From NCBI RefSeq assembly GCF_000024725.1, contig NC_013960.1:1138261-1202260 (forward strand): 64,000 nt of DNA, written 5' to 3'. The notes beneath the pieces were generated by a model that searched no databases, was not told where the DNA came from, and saw only the letters and a program-made list of their open reading frames with translations. The stretch is from Nitrosococcus halophilus Nc 4 (GTDB lineage: Bacteria > Pseudomonadota > Gammaproteobacteria > Nitrosococcales > Nitrosococcaceae). Of the stretch, positions 8,837 to 16,848 are shown in pieces. Position 1 is the first letter of the stretch. Every line of letters starts with the position of its first letter. The translations under genes and the position numbers were made by a program.

Positions 8837-9835
8837 ATGAAGATGAAGAAGTGGATTTCCATTCTGGGTGGCCTGCTGCTGGTGCAACTGGTTCTAGCGA
8901 TAGCTGTCAACTTGATGGGCGAGGACTACGGGGCCTTTGAGCCCCAAGAAAAGCTGCTTGCCTTTGATGAGAAGGGGGTAGACGGGCTGCGCATTGAAGA
9001 TGGCGAGAACAGTCTGGTGTTGAAAAAACGTGACGGCAAATGGCTGTTGCCGGATAGCGGGGACTTTCCAGCCGATCAGGAGGCCGTGGAGCGGCTGCTG
9101 GACAAGCTGGCCACACTGGAAAAGGGCTGGCCGGTGGCCACCACCGCGGGGGCGGCCAAGCGTTTCAAGGTGGACGATGAAGCCTTCGAACGCAGGCTGG
9201 CTCTGTTGATAAAGGAGGAGACCCAGGCGGTGCTCTATGTGGGTACCTCGCCAGGATTTCGTAAGGTTCATGTCCGGCCTGAGGGGGAGGACGCAGTCTA
9301 CGCCGTGGCCTTCAATACCTGGGAGGCCAATGCCAAGGCTGACGATTGGATTGACAAGGACATTCTCAGGCTGGAGGGGGACCAGGTCACCCGGGTGGAG
9401 ATGCCTGAATTCACTTTGCAACGGAATGACGAACAGTGGCAGCTGGTTAGTCTTAAAGCGCAGGAGGAGACCAATGGAGAAGAGGCCCGCGCCTTGGTGG
9501 ATAAGCTGACCGGCTTGCCCATTGAGTCCCTGCTAGGCACCGAGGCGAAGCCTTCGTTCCGGCAAGAGGCGCCTGAATTTGAGGTTAAATTAGCCCGAAA
9601 GGGAGGCGATCTCCTGAGCTATCGTTTTTCCAAGCCCGAGGACGAGGATTATTACGTGTTGAAACGCTCTGATTTGGATCACTACTTCAAGGTTGCTCCA
9701 TTCGCTGTAGAGCCGATTCAAACGACTGGGCGGGAAAAGCTGGTGCAAACCAAGACGGAGGAAGCGCCGAGCGAAACCTCTGGCGGCGATATCTCTGCTG
9801 AGGCGGAGGTAGAAGCGGCAGAGGTGCAAGAATAA
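8837..9835 (+). CDS. DUF4340 domain protein of the Gld-type ABC operon
   Basis: A 332-residue protein with a single N-terminal membrane segment (ISILGGLLLVQLVLAIAVNL) and a periplasmic body. The body has two repeated modules of the DUF4340 kind (LRIEDGENSLVLKKRDGKWLLPDSGDFPADQEAVERLLDKL and VEMPEFTLQRNDEQWQLV followed by ALVDKLTGLPIESLL). The tail is Glu- and Ala-rich low complexity. A strong ribosome site (gaggagg) and 12-base spacing tie it to the upstream permease. Proteins of this family almost always follow a GldG-type gene, so it is probably a periplasmic accessory of the exporter; its exact role is unknown. Confidence 0.88.
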   Translation: MKMKKWISILGGLLLVQLVLAIAVNLMGEDYGAFEPQEKLLAFDEKGVDGLRIEDGENSLVLKKRDGKWLLPDSGDFPADQEAVERLLDKLATLEKGWPVATTAGAAKRFKVDDEAFERRLALLIKEETQAVLYVGTSPGFRKVHVRPEGEDAVYAVAFNTWEANAKADDWIDKDILRLEGDQVTRVEMPEFTLQRNDEQWQLVSLKAQEETNGEEARALVDKLTGLPIESLLGTEAKPSFRQEAPEFEVKLARKGGDLLSYRFSKPEDEDYYVLKRSDLDHYFKVAPFAVEPIQTTGREKLVQTKTEEAPSETSGGDISAEAEVEAAEVQE

Positions 9836-9874
9836 TGAAAGTCTCCTGTTGGGTATTTACCGAAATTCCGCCCA

Positions 9875-10495
9875 AAGCCCCTTCCTTTAGGGAGGGGATG
9901 TAGGGCGGTTCTGCTAATATTAAGTGATGAAACTTAAGGCCAACATAAAAACCCTGAAAGTCAGAGTCAAGGATAAGCATAAGCCAGTCCTTGAGCGCAT
10001 GGCCTTTGAAGTCAATCAGGTCTGGAATGCGGCTAACGAAATCACGGCGGATTATTCCTATCATGCCAAGATCAAAAATAGGCGTTTAGACGCCCTCCAT
10101 AAATTCACGACACAAGTGGTTCGTGAGAATGCATTCATCGTCGTGGGCAATGTCAGCAGTTCCAGCCTTGCTAAAACTAAAATGGCTAAATCTGTTTTAG
10201 ATGCGGGCGGGTTTATGCTGAAAACTCAGCTTGATTATAAATCGAAGGCGATGCAAGCCGAGTTTGTAGAGATCAACGAAGCGTACACTACCCAAGCCTG
10301 TTCGTGCTGTGGCTGTATCAGCAACGGTAGTCCGAGAGGTAGGGCGGGTCTTGGAATAAGAGAATGGTCATGCCCTGAGTGTGGGGCGCATCACGATAGA
10401 GACGTGAACGCAGCCATGAACATTCTCGCGGCGGGGCATCGCCGTCTTGCGGAAGGAATTCCCCTCCTTTAGGGCGGGAAGGATGTCAATGTGCA
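9875..10495 (+). mobile_element. Remnant of an IS200/IS605-type element
   Basis: The span carries a tnpB with an internal deletion and no tnpA. Near each end is a related short block: CCTTCCTTTAGGGAGGGG followed by ATGT near 9880-9902, and CCCCTCCTTTAGGGCGGG followed by AAGGATGT near 10462-10486. In elements of this type such blocks are subterminal hairpins and RE-like ends. Two RE-like ends around a deleted ORF suggest a PATE-like or collapsed element. The exact ends are uncertain. Confidence 0.55.
9927..10472 (+). pseudogene. tnpB with in-frame internal deletion
   Basis: About 181 residues remain of a protein usually near 370-400. The N-terminal part (LKVRVKDKHKPVLERMAFEVNQVWNAANEI) is the TnpB start. 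It jumps, still in frame, to the late part: VVRENAFIVVGNVSSSSLAKTKMAKSVLDAGGFMLKTQLDYKSK, then the zinc ribbon CSCCG with WSCPECGAHHDRDVNAAMNIL. The first RuvC aspartate region (the usual VGIDxG block) is absent, and the acidic residue of the second is gone (IVVGN where an E is expected). Only the last aspartate (DRDVN) survives. It cannot be an active RNA-guided nuclease as written. It sits between the ABC operon and groEL. Confidence 0.8.
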
Positions 10496-10657
10496 ATCCA
10501 GGGCCCTTGTATATCTGTAGCTTGCCATGTAACAGCGGTGAGACTAAATTTTTTATATCGGTTTGGGGGATAACGTCGACCAAGACAGGACACGCGTTAT
10601 GAACTTTCGCTCCTATGGCCGCGTTGACAAAATGGGCAAACGAGGAGTTGGGCGCTG

Positions 10658-12289
10658 ATGCCAGCCAAGGAACTGAGATTTGGACATGACGCACTCCAGC
10701 GTATGGCGTGCGGTGCCAGCATTCTTGCCCAGGCGGTCAAGGCGACACTAGGGCCGAGAGGGCGTAATGTCGTGATCCAAAAGCCATTTGGCGGCCCCGC
10801 CATTACCAAGGATGGTGTGGCTGTGGCGAAAGAGGTTGAGCTTGAGGATCAGTTTGAGAATATGGGCGCCCAGATGGTAAAGGAAGTGGCCGCCAAAACC
10901 TCGGAAATCGCCGGTGACGGAACAACCACCGCTACTGTACTGGCTCAATCCCTCTTTCAGGAAGGTTTGAAATCGGTAGCGGCGGGCATGAATCCAATGG
11001 ATATCAAGCGCGGCATTGACAAGGCTGTCGAGGCGGCAGTTGAGGAACTGAAACATCTATCCATCTCCTGTGAAGACAGCAAGGCCATTGCCCAGGTAGG
11101 GACGGTATCGGCCAATGGTGACGAGGAGATCGGTGGCTTGATTGCCTCTGCCATGGAAAAGGTGGGTAAGGAAGGGGTCATCACCGTGGAGGAAGGCACC
11201 GGGCTGGCAAATGAACTGGAGATTGTCGAGGGCATGCAGTTTGATCGGGGCTATCTGTCGCCTTATTTCATCAACAAGCCTGAAGAGATGAATGCGGAGC
11301 TGGAAGAGGCATTTGTTCTGCTCTACGACAAGAAGCTCTCCAATATCCGGGATTTGTTGCCCTTATTGGAAGCTGTCGCCAAGTCGGGGAAACCCTTGCT
11401 GGTGATTGCCGAGGACGTGGAGGGCGAGGCGCTAGCCACCCTGGTAGTCAATGCGGCGCGCGGTATTATCAAAGCGGCGGCCGTTAAGGCGCCCGGGTTC
11501 GGGGACCGACGCAAGGCCATGCTGCAAGATATTGCCATTCTAACCGGTGGCAAGGTGATTTCCGAAGAGACCGGCCTGACTCTGGAAAAGGCTAGCCTGG
11601 ATGAATTGGGTTCAGCTCGGAAGGTTATCATCGCCAAGGAGACGACCACATTAGTCGGCGGCAACGGTGAACCTGAGGCAATCCAGGCGCGCATCAAGCA
11701 GATTCGCCGGGAGATGGATGACGCTACATCCGACTATGACAAGGAGAAATTGCAAGAGCGCCTGGCTAAATTGTCCGGTGGTGTGGCGGAACTCAAGGTG
11801 GGCGGGGCGACGGAAACGGCGATGAAGGAGAAGAAGGACCGGGTCGAGGATGCCATGCATGCGACGCGGGCGGCTGTCGAGGAAGGAGTAGTGCCGGGCG
11901 GAGGCGTGGCGTTGGTGCGCATGATGCAAGCCCTTCAGGCCCAGGGCCTAAAGGGCGCAAATACCGACCAAAACATCGGTATCAAGATCGTCCTGCGCGC
12001 CATGGAGCAACCATTGCGGGAGATCGTGGTGAATGCAGGGCTGGAGCCGTCGATAGTTCTGAATAAGGTGAAGGAGCGCCAGGGAAACTATGGGTTTAAC
12101 GCCCAGACCAGCGAGTACGGCGACATGATCGAGATGGGGATTCTGGACCCGAGCAAGGTTGTACGGGTGGCACTACAGAACGCCGCTTCCATTGCGGGAT
12201 TGATGATCACGACAGAGGCCATGATCGCCGAGGCGCCTAAGAAGGAAATGGAAGTACGGCCGGGCGTGGGAGAGATGGGGGGCTACTGA
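10658..12289 (+). CDS. groL: GroEL-type chaperonin (solitary copy)
   Basis: A 543-residue Hsp60 chaperonin. It has the ATP-binding and hydrolysis motifs [22 protein letters not shown] and [11 protein letters not shown], and the apical domain [32 protein letters not shown]. Length and alignment are full. There is no groES directly before it, unlike a standard groESL operon; upstream is the tnpB remnant. The C-terminus is [13 protein letters not shown], not the GGM-repeat tail of the main housekeeping GroEL. Both points suggest a second, specialised or stress copy that relies on GroES from elsewhere; that is inference. A ribosome site GAGGAG lies about 10 bases before the ATG. A MITE begins 3 bases after the stop, displacing any original terminator. 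Confidence 0.95.
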   Translation: MPAKELRFGHDALQRMACGASILAQAVKATLGPRGRNVVIQKPFGGPAITKDGVAVAKEVELEDQFENMGAQMVKEVAAKTSEIAGDGTTTATVLAQSLFQEGLKSVAAGMNPMDIKRGIDKAVEAAVEELKHLSISCEDSKAIAQVGTVSANGDEEIGGLIASAMEKVGKEGVITVEEGTGLANELEIVEGMQFDRGYLSPYFINKPEEMNAELEEAFVLLYDKKLSNIRDLLPLLEAVAKSGKPLLVIAEDVEGEALATLVVNAARGIIKAAAVKAPGFGDRRKAMLQDIAILTGGKVISEETGLTLEKASLDELGSARKVIIAKETTTLVGGNGEPEAIQARIKQIRREMDDATSDYDKEKLQERLAKLSGGVAELKVGGATETAMKEKKDRVEDAMHATRAAVEEGVVPGGGVALVRMMQALQAQGLKGANTDQNIGIKIVLRAMEQPLREIVVNAGLEPSIVLNKVKERQGNYGFNAQTSEYGDMIEMGILDPSKVVRVALQNAASIAGLMITTEAMIAEAPKKEMEVRPGVGEMGGY

Positions 12290-12292
12290 TAA

Positions 12293-12382
12293 TACCAATT
12301 TCATGTAATTTTGCATTGTATAGATGCAGTCTAAACAAGCACTTGAAGCCTTAATAAATTGCATTCTTTGATTAAATTGGTA
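12293..12382. mobile_element. 90-bp MITE, copy 2
   Basis: Same 90-bp element as copy 1 but inverted. It is flanked by TAA at 12290-12292 and 12383-12385. It begins immediately after the groEL stop codon (TGA 12287-12289), so it now forms the 3' end of the groEL transcript. Confidence 0.9.
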
Positions 12383-12385
12383 TAA

Positions 12386-12991
12386 GGAATGAGCAGGTCC
12401 AGGTTTCGGAGGATCATGTTCAGGTCCGTGGGCGGCAAAACTTTCACGGGTCTACGTGGGTCTACCGGACCCACGGTCCCGGCTCATCCTTGAGGCGCCC
12501 CCTCAGGGCCTCTTGCGGAGGTCCCGATTCGCTCCCGGCGAATCGGTGTTGCCGACGGTCTCTTCACACTTACCCCGAACTCCTTTAGGTCTCATTTAAA
12601 CGGAAAATGGTATAGCATCGGCCTGGACCTGCGGCACCATATTCCATCTTTTGCAAGGCTGCTTGATTATTTGTACCTGCTGAAAATCACTGATCTGCGA
12701 TTTGCCGACGGCGTTGTCGATTTGGCCTTCCGCTGCTGCCCACGGGACGGGGCGTCAATGTGCTGCTGTAAGGAAGAGAACATCGAAATTGTGGTTATTG
12801 TTTGATGCCGCTCCGGTGTGGTTTTGCGTATGGAACGCCGGGAAGGTGAACTGAAGATTACCATGGGGGTCCAAAACAGTCGGCCGCCACTAGGAGATTT
12901 GAAAATAGGGCAATATGAGATGGTGGAGGGGGTTGAATGATTACAAGATATCCCTACATAAACCACAATAACATGATTTGGGGGATTAAAA
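12386..12991. other. 606-bp non-coding stretch with hairpins
   Basis: I see no convincing gene here. There are several GC-rich hairpins, for example CGTGGGTC (12455-12462) pairing with GACCCACG (12468-12475), and GATTCGC pairing with GCGAATC near 12526-12544. A short plus-strand reading around 12660-12800 (LLKITDLRFADGVVDLAF) looks like a scrap of a larger enzyme, but I cannot name it with confidence. It lies between the MITE and the protease gene and probably holds that gene's promoter. Confidence 0.5.
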
Positions 12992-14440
12992 ATGCATAAA
13001 TATCGAATAAATCTCTTCCTATGGGTGGCGTTCCTTGCGCTGCCAGTGCACGCACTCGAGGGCGACGGTGGTGTTGAGAGCCTGCGTCAGACGGGCAAGG
13101 CATTTGCTGCGGTAGCCCGCCAAGTATCACCGTCGGTGGTCTTTATCCAGGTGGAAACCACCCACGAGGGCCGTGCCCCGACACCCTTCGGCGATGAGTG
13201 GCCCTTTGGGGATGAGTTCTTCAGGCGCTTTTTTGGCGAGCCATTTTCACCCCCGCAGGAAGAGCCGAGGGGGCAGCGCCGCGCTATCAGCCAGGGTTCA
13301 GGTTTTGTGTTTTCATCGAAAAAGGGTTTGTTGTCGGACAAGACCTACATTCTCACTAACAACCATGTGGTAGAAGGCGCCGATAAGATTCGAGTCCAGT
13401 TCCAGGATGGTCGCGAATTCGATGCTGAAATTGTAGGGACCGATCCCAAATCCGAGATTGCGGTGATTGAGATCGAGGTCGGCGGACTGCCCGCCTTGCA
13501 GTGGGGTGATTCTTCTAAGCTCGAGGTAGGCGAATGGGTGGTGGCCCTGGGCAATCCCTTTGGGTTGAGCCATACCCTGACGGTCGGTGTGGTCAGCGCT
13601 AAAGGTCGCACCAGTTTAGGCATCAGCGACTATGAAGATTTTATTCAAACGGATGCCGCCATCAATCCGGGTAATTCCGGCGGTCCCCTGGTGAATCTGG
13701 ACGGTAAAGTGATAGGCGTCAACACGGCCATCTTCAGCCGCAGTGGCGGCTATATGGGCGTAGGATTCGCCATTCCCAGCAGTTTGGCCAAAATTATTGC
13801 CGACCAACTGATTGAAACTGGCGAAGTGATCCGGGGTTATCTGGGGATCGTGATTCAGCCGCTAACAGCGGAGCTAGCGGAATCCTTTGGCTTGAAACAG
13901 TCCCAAGGCATCCTGGTCGCCCAGGTATCCGAGGACTCGCCCGCGGCGAAGGCGGGACTCAAGCAAGGTGACGTCATCATCAGCTACCAGGGAAAGTCGG
14001 TCAAAGACATCGGTGATTTCCGCAATCGCGTCGCACTCACCCCACCTGGCAGCCGCGAGGCTCTCACCCTCCTTCGTGATGGCAAGCAACGGGAGGTCAA
14101 AGTGACCATTGGCGAACTTAGCAAGACTCAGACGCTCGCCCAAGGTCCTGCCCAGACCGCAGAAGAACTGGGCCTGGCGGTGCAGACCCTGACTCCGGAG
14201 CTGGCTAGGCAATTTGATGCCAAAGCCGGTGAAGGCGTGGTGGTCACCGGGGTTAAGGCTGGCTCCATCGCCGCCATGGCAGGCATCAGACCCGGCAATG
14301 TAATCCTTCAGGTGAACCGCAAACCGGTCAACAGCGCAGAGGAGTTCGATCGCGCAGTGAAGGAAAGCCGTGACGATAGGCGTGTCTTGCTATTAGTTCG
14401 CTCAGGCGATATGCAACGCTACGTCGTTTTGCGCTGGTAA
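12992..14440 (+). CDS. DegP/DegQ-type periplasmic serine protease
   Basis: A 482-residue HtrA protease-chaperone for damaged envelope proteins. The N-terminus is a Sec signal peptide (NLFLWVAFLALPVHA). The trypsin-like domain has His125 (NNHVV) and Ser229 (GNSGGPL). The position expected for the catalytic Asp is Glu155 (SEIAVIEI instead of the usual TDIA). Two PDZ domains follow (about 270-370 and 385-480: GILVAQVSEDSPAAKAGLKQGDVI and GVVVTGVKAGSIAAMAGIRPGNVI), the DegP/DegQ layout. A Phe- and Pro-rich loop (FRRFFGEPFSPPQEEP) is the LA loop. It follows a solitary GroEL and may belong to the same stress response; the sequence shows no clear operator. Confidence 0.93.
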   Translation: MHKYRINLFLWVAFLALPVHALEGDGGVESLRQTGKAFAAVARQVSPSVVFIQVETTHEGRAPTPFGDEWPFGDEFFRRFFGEPFSPPQEEPRGQRRAISQGSGFVFSSKKGLLSDKTYILTNNHVVEGADKIRVQFQDGREFDAEIVGTDPKSEIAVIEIEVGGLPALQWGDSSKLEVGEWVVALGNPFGLSHTLTVGVVSAKGRTSLGISDYEDFIQTDAAINPGNSGGPLVNLDGKVIGVNTAIFSRSGGYMGVGFAIPSSLAKIIADQLIETGEVIRGYLGIVIQPLTAELAESFGLKQSQGILVAQVSEDSPAAKAGLKQGDVIISYQGKSVKDIGDFRNRVALTPPGSREALTLLRDGKQREVKVTIGELSKTQTLAQGPAQTAEELGLAVQTLTPELARQFDAKAGEGVVVTGVKAGSIAAMAGIRPGNVILQVNRKPVNSAEEFDRAVKESRDDRRVLLLVRSGDMQRYVVLRW

Positions 14441-14834
14441 ACTCTATGTTCCGCGCCCGTCTGCGTTGATTTGGAGGGTAAGCGAATCATTGGTTCACCA
14501 TTGGTGGCGGGTGCTCGCTCCCCCATTTCAGCGCGTGGGCGCAATGGGCCTTACACATACCCGAGAGGATGACACCGGTTATTCGCGGTTGAAGCCGCTC
14601 CTACAAGAATCTTAAGAGGGGTGTCTCTGCTGTAATGGGTCCCGCCAGGTGGAGGCCGTGGGAGCGGGGGATATCGTGGGCTGGGCGCAAAGCCGGGTTT
14701 GAATAACACGAATAGGGCGAGATGCTTGCCATCCCATAAGGGCGGTGTTTGGAGAAGCGCCTGTGGTGAGTGTCCGCATTCGCGCCCATTTACGATCCCA
14801 CCGGGCAAACAAAAGGAGATGATCGCCATTCATT

Positions 14835-15031
14835 GAACCGCCACAAGATAGCGGTTCGGGGAAGACCGTAAAGCGTCTTCTATCCTGCACGTCGGTCATG
14901 TAGCGTCCTGCATGCCCGTCATACGGGTGTCCGGCGGGCGGGGCGCGGCCCGAGGCGAATGAGCCGCGCCCATATTACAATCCGGGTTAACACTGCCGTT
15001 CTCCGCCTTCGGTTGAGGCGACGGTCATTTG
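14835..15031 (+). ncRNA. Candidate structured RNA (possible retron msr-msd)
   Basis: Five consecutive stem-loops occur in about 200 bases just upstream of the retron genes. They are GAACCGC/GCGGTTC (14835-14857), GAAGAC/GTCTTC (14861-14880), CCCGT/ACGGG (14915-14927), the perfect 9-bp GGGCGCGGC/GCCGCGCCC with a 13-nt loop (14941-14971), and a bulged CCGT-CGCCT/AGGCG-ACGG stem (about 14994-15031). Retrons need a noncoding msr-msd RNA near the RT gene, and the other gaps in this operon are too short to hold one. I cannot identify the priming G or the outer a1/a2 repeats, so this is a placement hypothesis. The rest of 14441-14834 is non-coding and contains a REP-like AAGCCGCTCCTAC segment. Confidence 0.4.
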
Positions 15032-15066
15032 CAATGGGGCAGGTGACTGCAACTGAAGGAGATTTA

Positions 15067-15237
15067 ATGAAGAAATTGAAGGTTATCGATCAACGGCAGG
15101 AGCGGTCGAAGAAACGGAGACCATGGCTTAAATGGCTGTGTAATCCCCGTTCGCTTCGGCTATTGATTTTGTTTGGTCAGATGATTTTCTCATTTATAAA
15201 GATGCTGATCGAGTTGATGCAAATGTTTCGGAGCTAG
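15067..15237 (+). CDS. 56-residue membrane peptide upstream of the retron genes
   Basis: A short ORF with a very good ribosome site (GAAGGAG, 7 bases before the ATG). The first 27 residues are strongly basic (KKLKVIDQRQERSKKRRPWLKW). A hydrophobic helix follows (SLRLLILFGQMIFSFIKMLIELMQMF), ending the protein. It looks like a single-span or membrane-attacking peptide with a cationic N-terminus. The XRE regulator starts 51 bases downstream and the retron RT overlaps that gene, so the three read as one operon. I do not recognise a named family. In this position it could be a toxic effector or a small accessory of the retron, which is inference. A longer upstream start (14959) is possible but runs through the hairpin-rich region. 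Confidence 0.65.
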   Translation: MKKLKVIDQRQERSKKRRPWLKWLCNPRSLRLLILFGQMIFSFIKMLIELMQMFRS

Positions 15238-15288
15238 ACCGCTAACTCGTTTTGTAACTAGGCCCTCAAACTTTAGAGAGGTGACAAT

Positions 15289-15594
15289 ATGCTAAATGAA
15301 GCTCTGAGGTTGATGAGGGTATTCCATGACATGAAGCAGAAAGAACTTGCAGAGAAACTCGGAATATCCAAATCACATCTCTCGGAAATTGAATCGGGAA
15401 AAAAAGTGCCGACACTGGCGCTTTTAAATCGATATTCGGAGGTATTTGGAATACCTGTTTCTTCGATTATGTTCTTCTCTGAGAATCTGAACAGTGGTGT
15501 AAAAATTGAGAAAGCCAGAACTTTTGTATCCTCCAAAATTTTGGCTCTAATGAAATTCATTGCAGAACGGTCGGGGCATACCCATGCAGAGTAG
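15289..15594 (+). CDS. XRE-family helix-turn-helix protein of the retron
   Basis: A 101-residue protein with an N-terminal Cro/C1-type HTH: MKQKELAEKLGISKSHLSEIESGKKVPTLALLNRYSEVFGIP (about residues 14-55). The C-terminal 45 residues (SSIMFFSENLNSGVKIEKARTFVSSKILALMKFIAERSG) show no known domain. A ribosome site (gagaggtg) precedes the ATG. The RT start codon (15584) lies inside its last codons, giving an 11-base overlap and probable translational coupling. Retrons with a small HTH partner form one of the recognised retron classes; the partner may be a repressor, an antitoxin or the effector itself. Confidence 0.88.
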   Translation: MLNEALRLMRVFHDMKQKELAEKLGISKSHLSEIESGKKVPTLALLNRYSEVFGIPVSSIMFFSENLNSGVKIEKARTFVSSKILALMKFIAERSGHTHAE

Positions 15595-16473
15595 AAACCG
15601 GAAAAGTTATGCGCTCGATCAATCGCCGTTCTATCGATTATCTTCCAAAAAAAACTCTCGGAGATTTTGGGTATTACTCTATCGGAGTTAAAAAAGCTGA
15701 TCTGTTCCAAAGGTCTATATAAAGAGTGGGATGAAGTTAACGCCAAAGGAAAGAAGCGGCACATCGAGAATCCGCATCTCCCATTAAAACGAGTACAGGG
15801 TCGTATCGCTAAACTCCTTAGTCGAATCGCACCTCCTCCTTTCTTGTTTTGCCCGGTCAAGGGACGCTCTTATATCAGTAACGCCCGACAACATGTAAAT
15901 GGCAATGTGGTACGGAGTCTTGATATCAAAGAGTATTTTCAAGCCACTTCATCTCAGCGCGTATATTGGTTTTTTCACAAAAGAATGAGATGCGCGCCGG
16001 ATATAGCATGGATTTTGACAGCCCTTTCGACCTTTAAGGGGAGACTACCGACCGGCAGTCCCCTCAGTCCAATCTTGGCATACTATGCACACGTCGATAT
16101 GTGGGAGGCAGTTGAAGCTATCGTACATGAGGCAGGTTGTACCCTGACCCTTTATATGGATGATTTGACGATATCGGGCACAAATGTGTCTAACAAGGTC
16201 ATGTGGAGGATTAAAAGGCAAATTCACCGCCGCGGTTTGCGGTATCACAAAGAGAAATTTTACTCCGGTAAAGAAAGTGCTGAGGTCACTGGTATTGTCA
16301 TCAGGGACGGCCTATTAAAAATGCCTAACCGCCAACATCAAAAAATCCATGAAATGCGGCAGCGGCTTCAGCGAGAAACCACTCTTCAACAACGAGAAAG
16401 ACTAAAACAACAGCTTCAGGGACGCCTCTCACAAGCCCGACAAATTTCCTCGGCCAATGAAAAAATAAGATAG
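15584..16473 (+). CDS. Retron-type reverse transcriptase, requires a -1 frameshift
   Basis: Read from the ATG at 15584, the protein starts MQSRNRKSYALDQSPFYRLSSKK, typical of retron RTs, but the frame closes at a stop at 15689-15691. The remaining RT lies in the -1 frame. The switch falls on AAAAAAC at 15649-15655, in phase as A AAA AAC, a classic -1 slippery heptamer. Slippage continues as LSEILGITLSELKKL and gives a 296-residue product. Retron hallmarks are present: NARQH (about 100-104, the NAxxH motif), YMDD catalytic site (about 191-194) and VTG (about 235-237). No maturase or endonuclease domain is attached, so it is not a group II intron RT. The shift could also be a loss-of-function indel or a sequencing error in the A8 run. 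The operon is preceded by an XRE gene and a small membrane peptide. Confidence 0.85.
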
Positions 16474-16848
16474 TAACACGCTATCTTCCAAAAACACCTC
16501 ATACGTAATGACTTTTCCCTCATATTAAAGTATCGCGTAGAACCCAATCCTCAGCCGGTTGAATTTAAAGTTGACCCAGGCAGCAAAACCACCGGCCTAG
16601 CCTTAGTCAGTCATTTCCCAACGCAAGGCCGCGTGGTGTTATGGGCCGCCAATCTTACCCATCGCGGGCACGCCATCCGTGAGCGGCTAACCAGTCGTTG
16701 CAGTTTGCGCCGAGGCCGAGGAGGCAGAAAGACTCGCTACCGCGCGCCACGGTTTCTAATACCAATTTAATCAAAGAATGCAATTTATTAAGGCCTCAAG
16801 TGGTTGTTTAAATTGAATCTATACAATGCAAAATCACATAAAATTGGT

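Noticed and set aside
12667-12966. A 99-residue minus-strand ORF between groEL and the protease
   Set aside because: Composition is Ser/Arg/Thr-rich, with no domain and no clear ribosome site; it looks like a chance frame.
15584-16473. Group II intron or DGR reverse transcriptase
   Set aside because: The NAxxH and VTG motifs are retron features; there is no maturase or intron RNA structure, and no template/variable repeat pair was seen.
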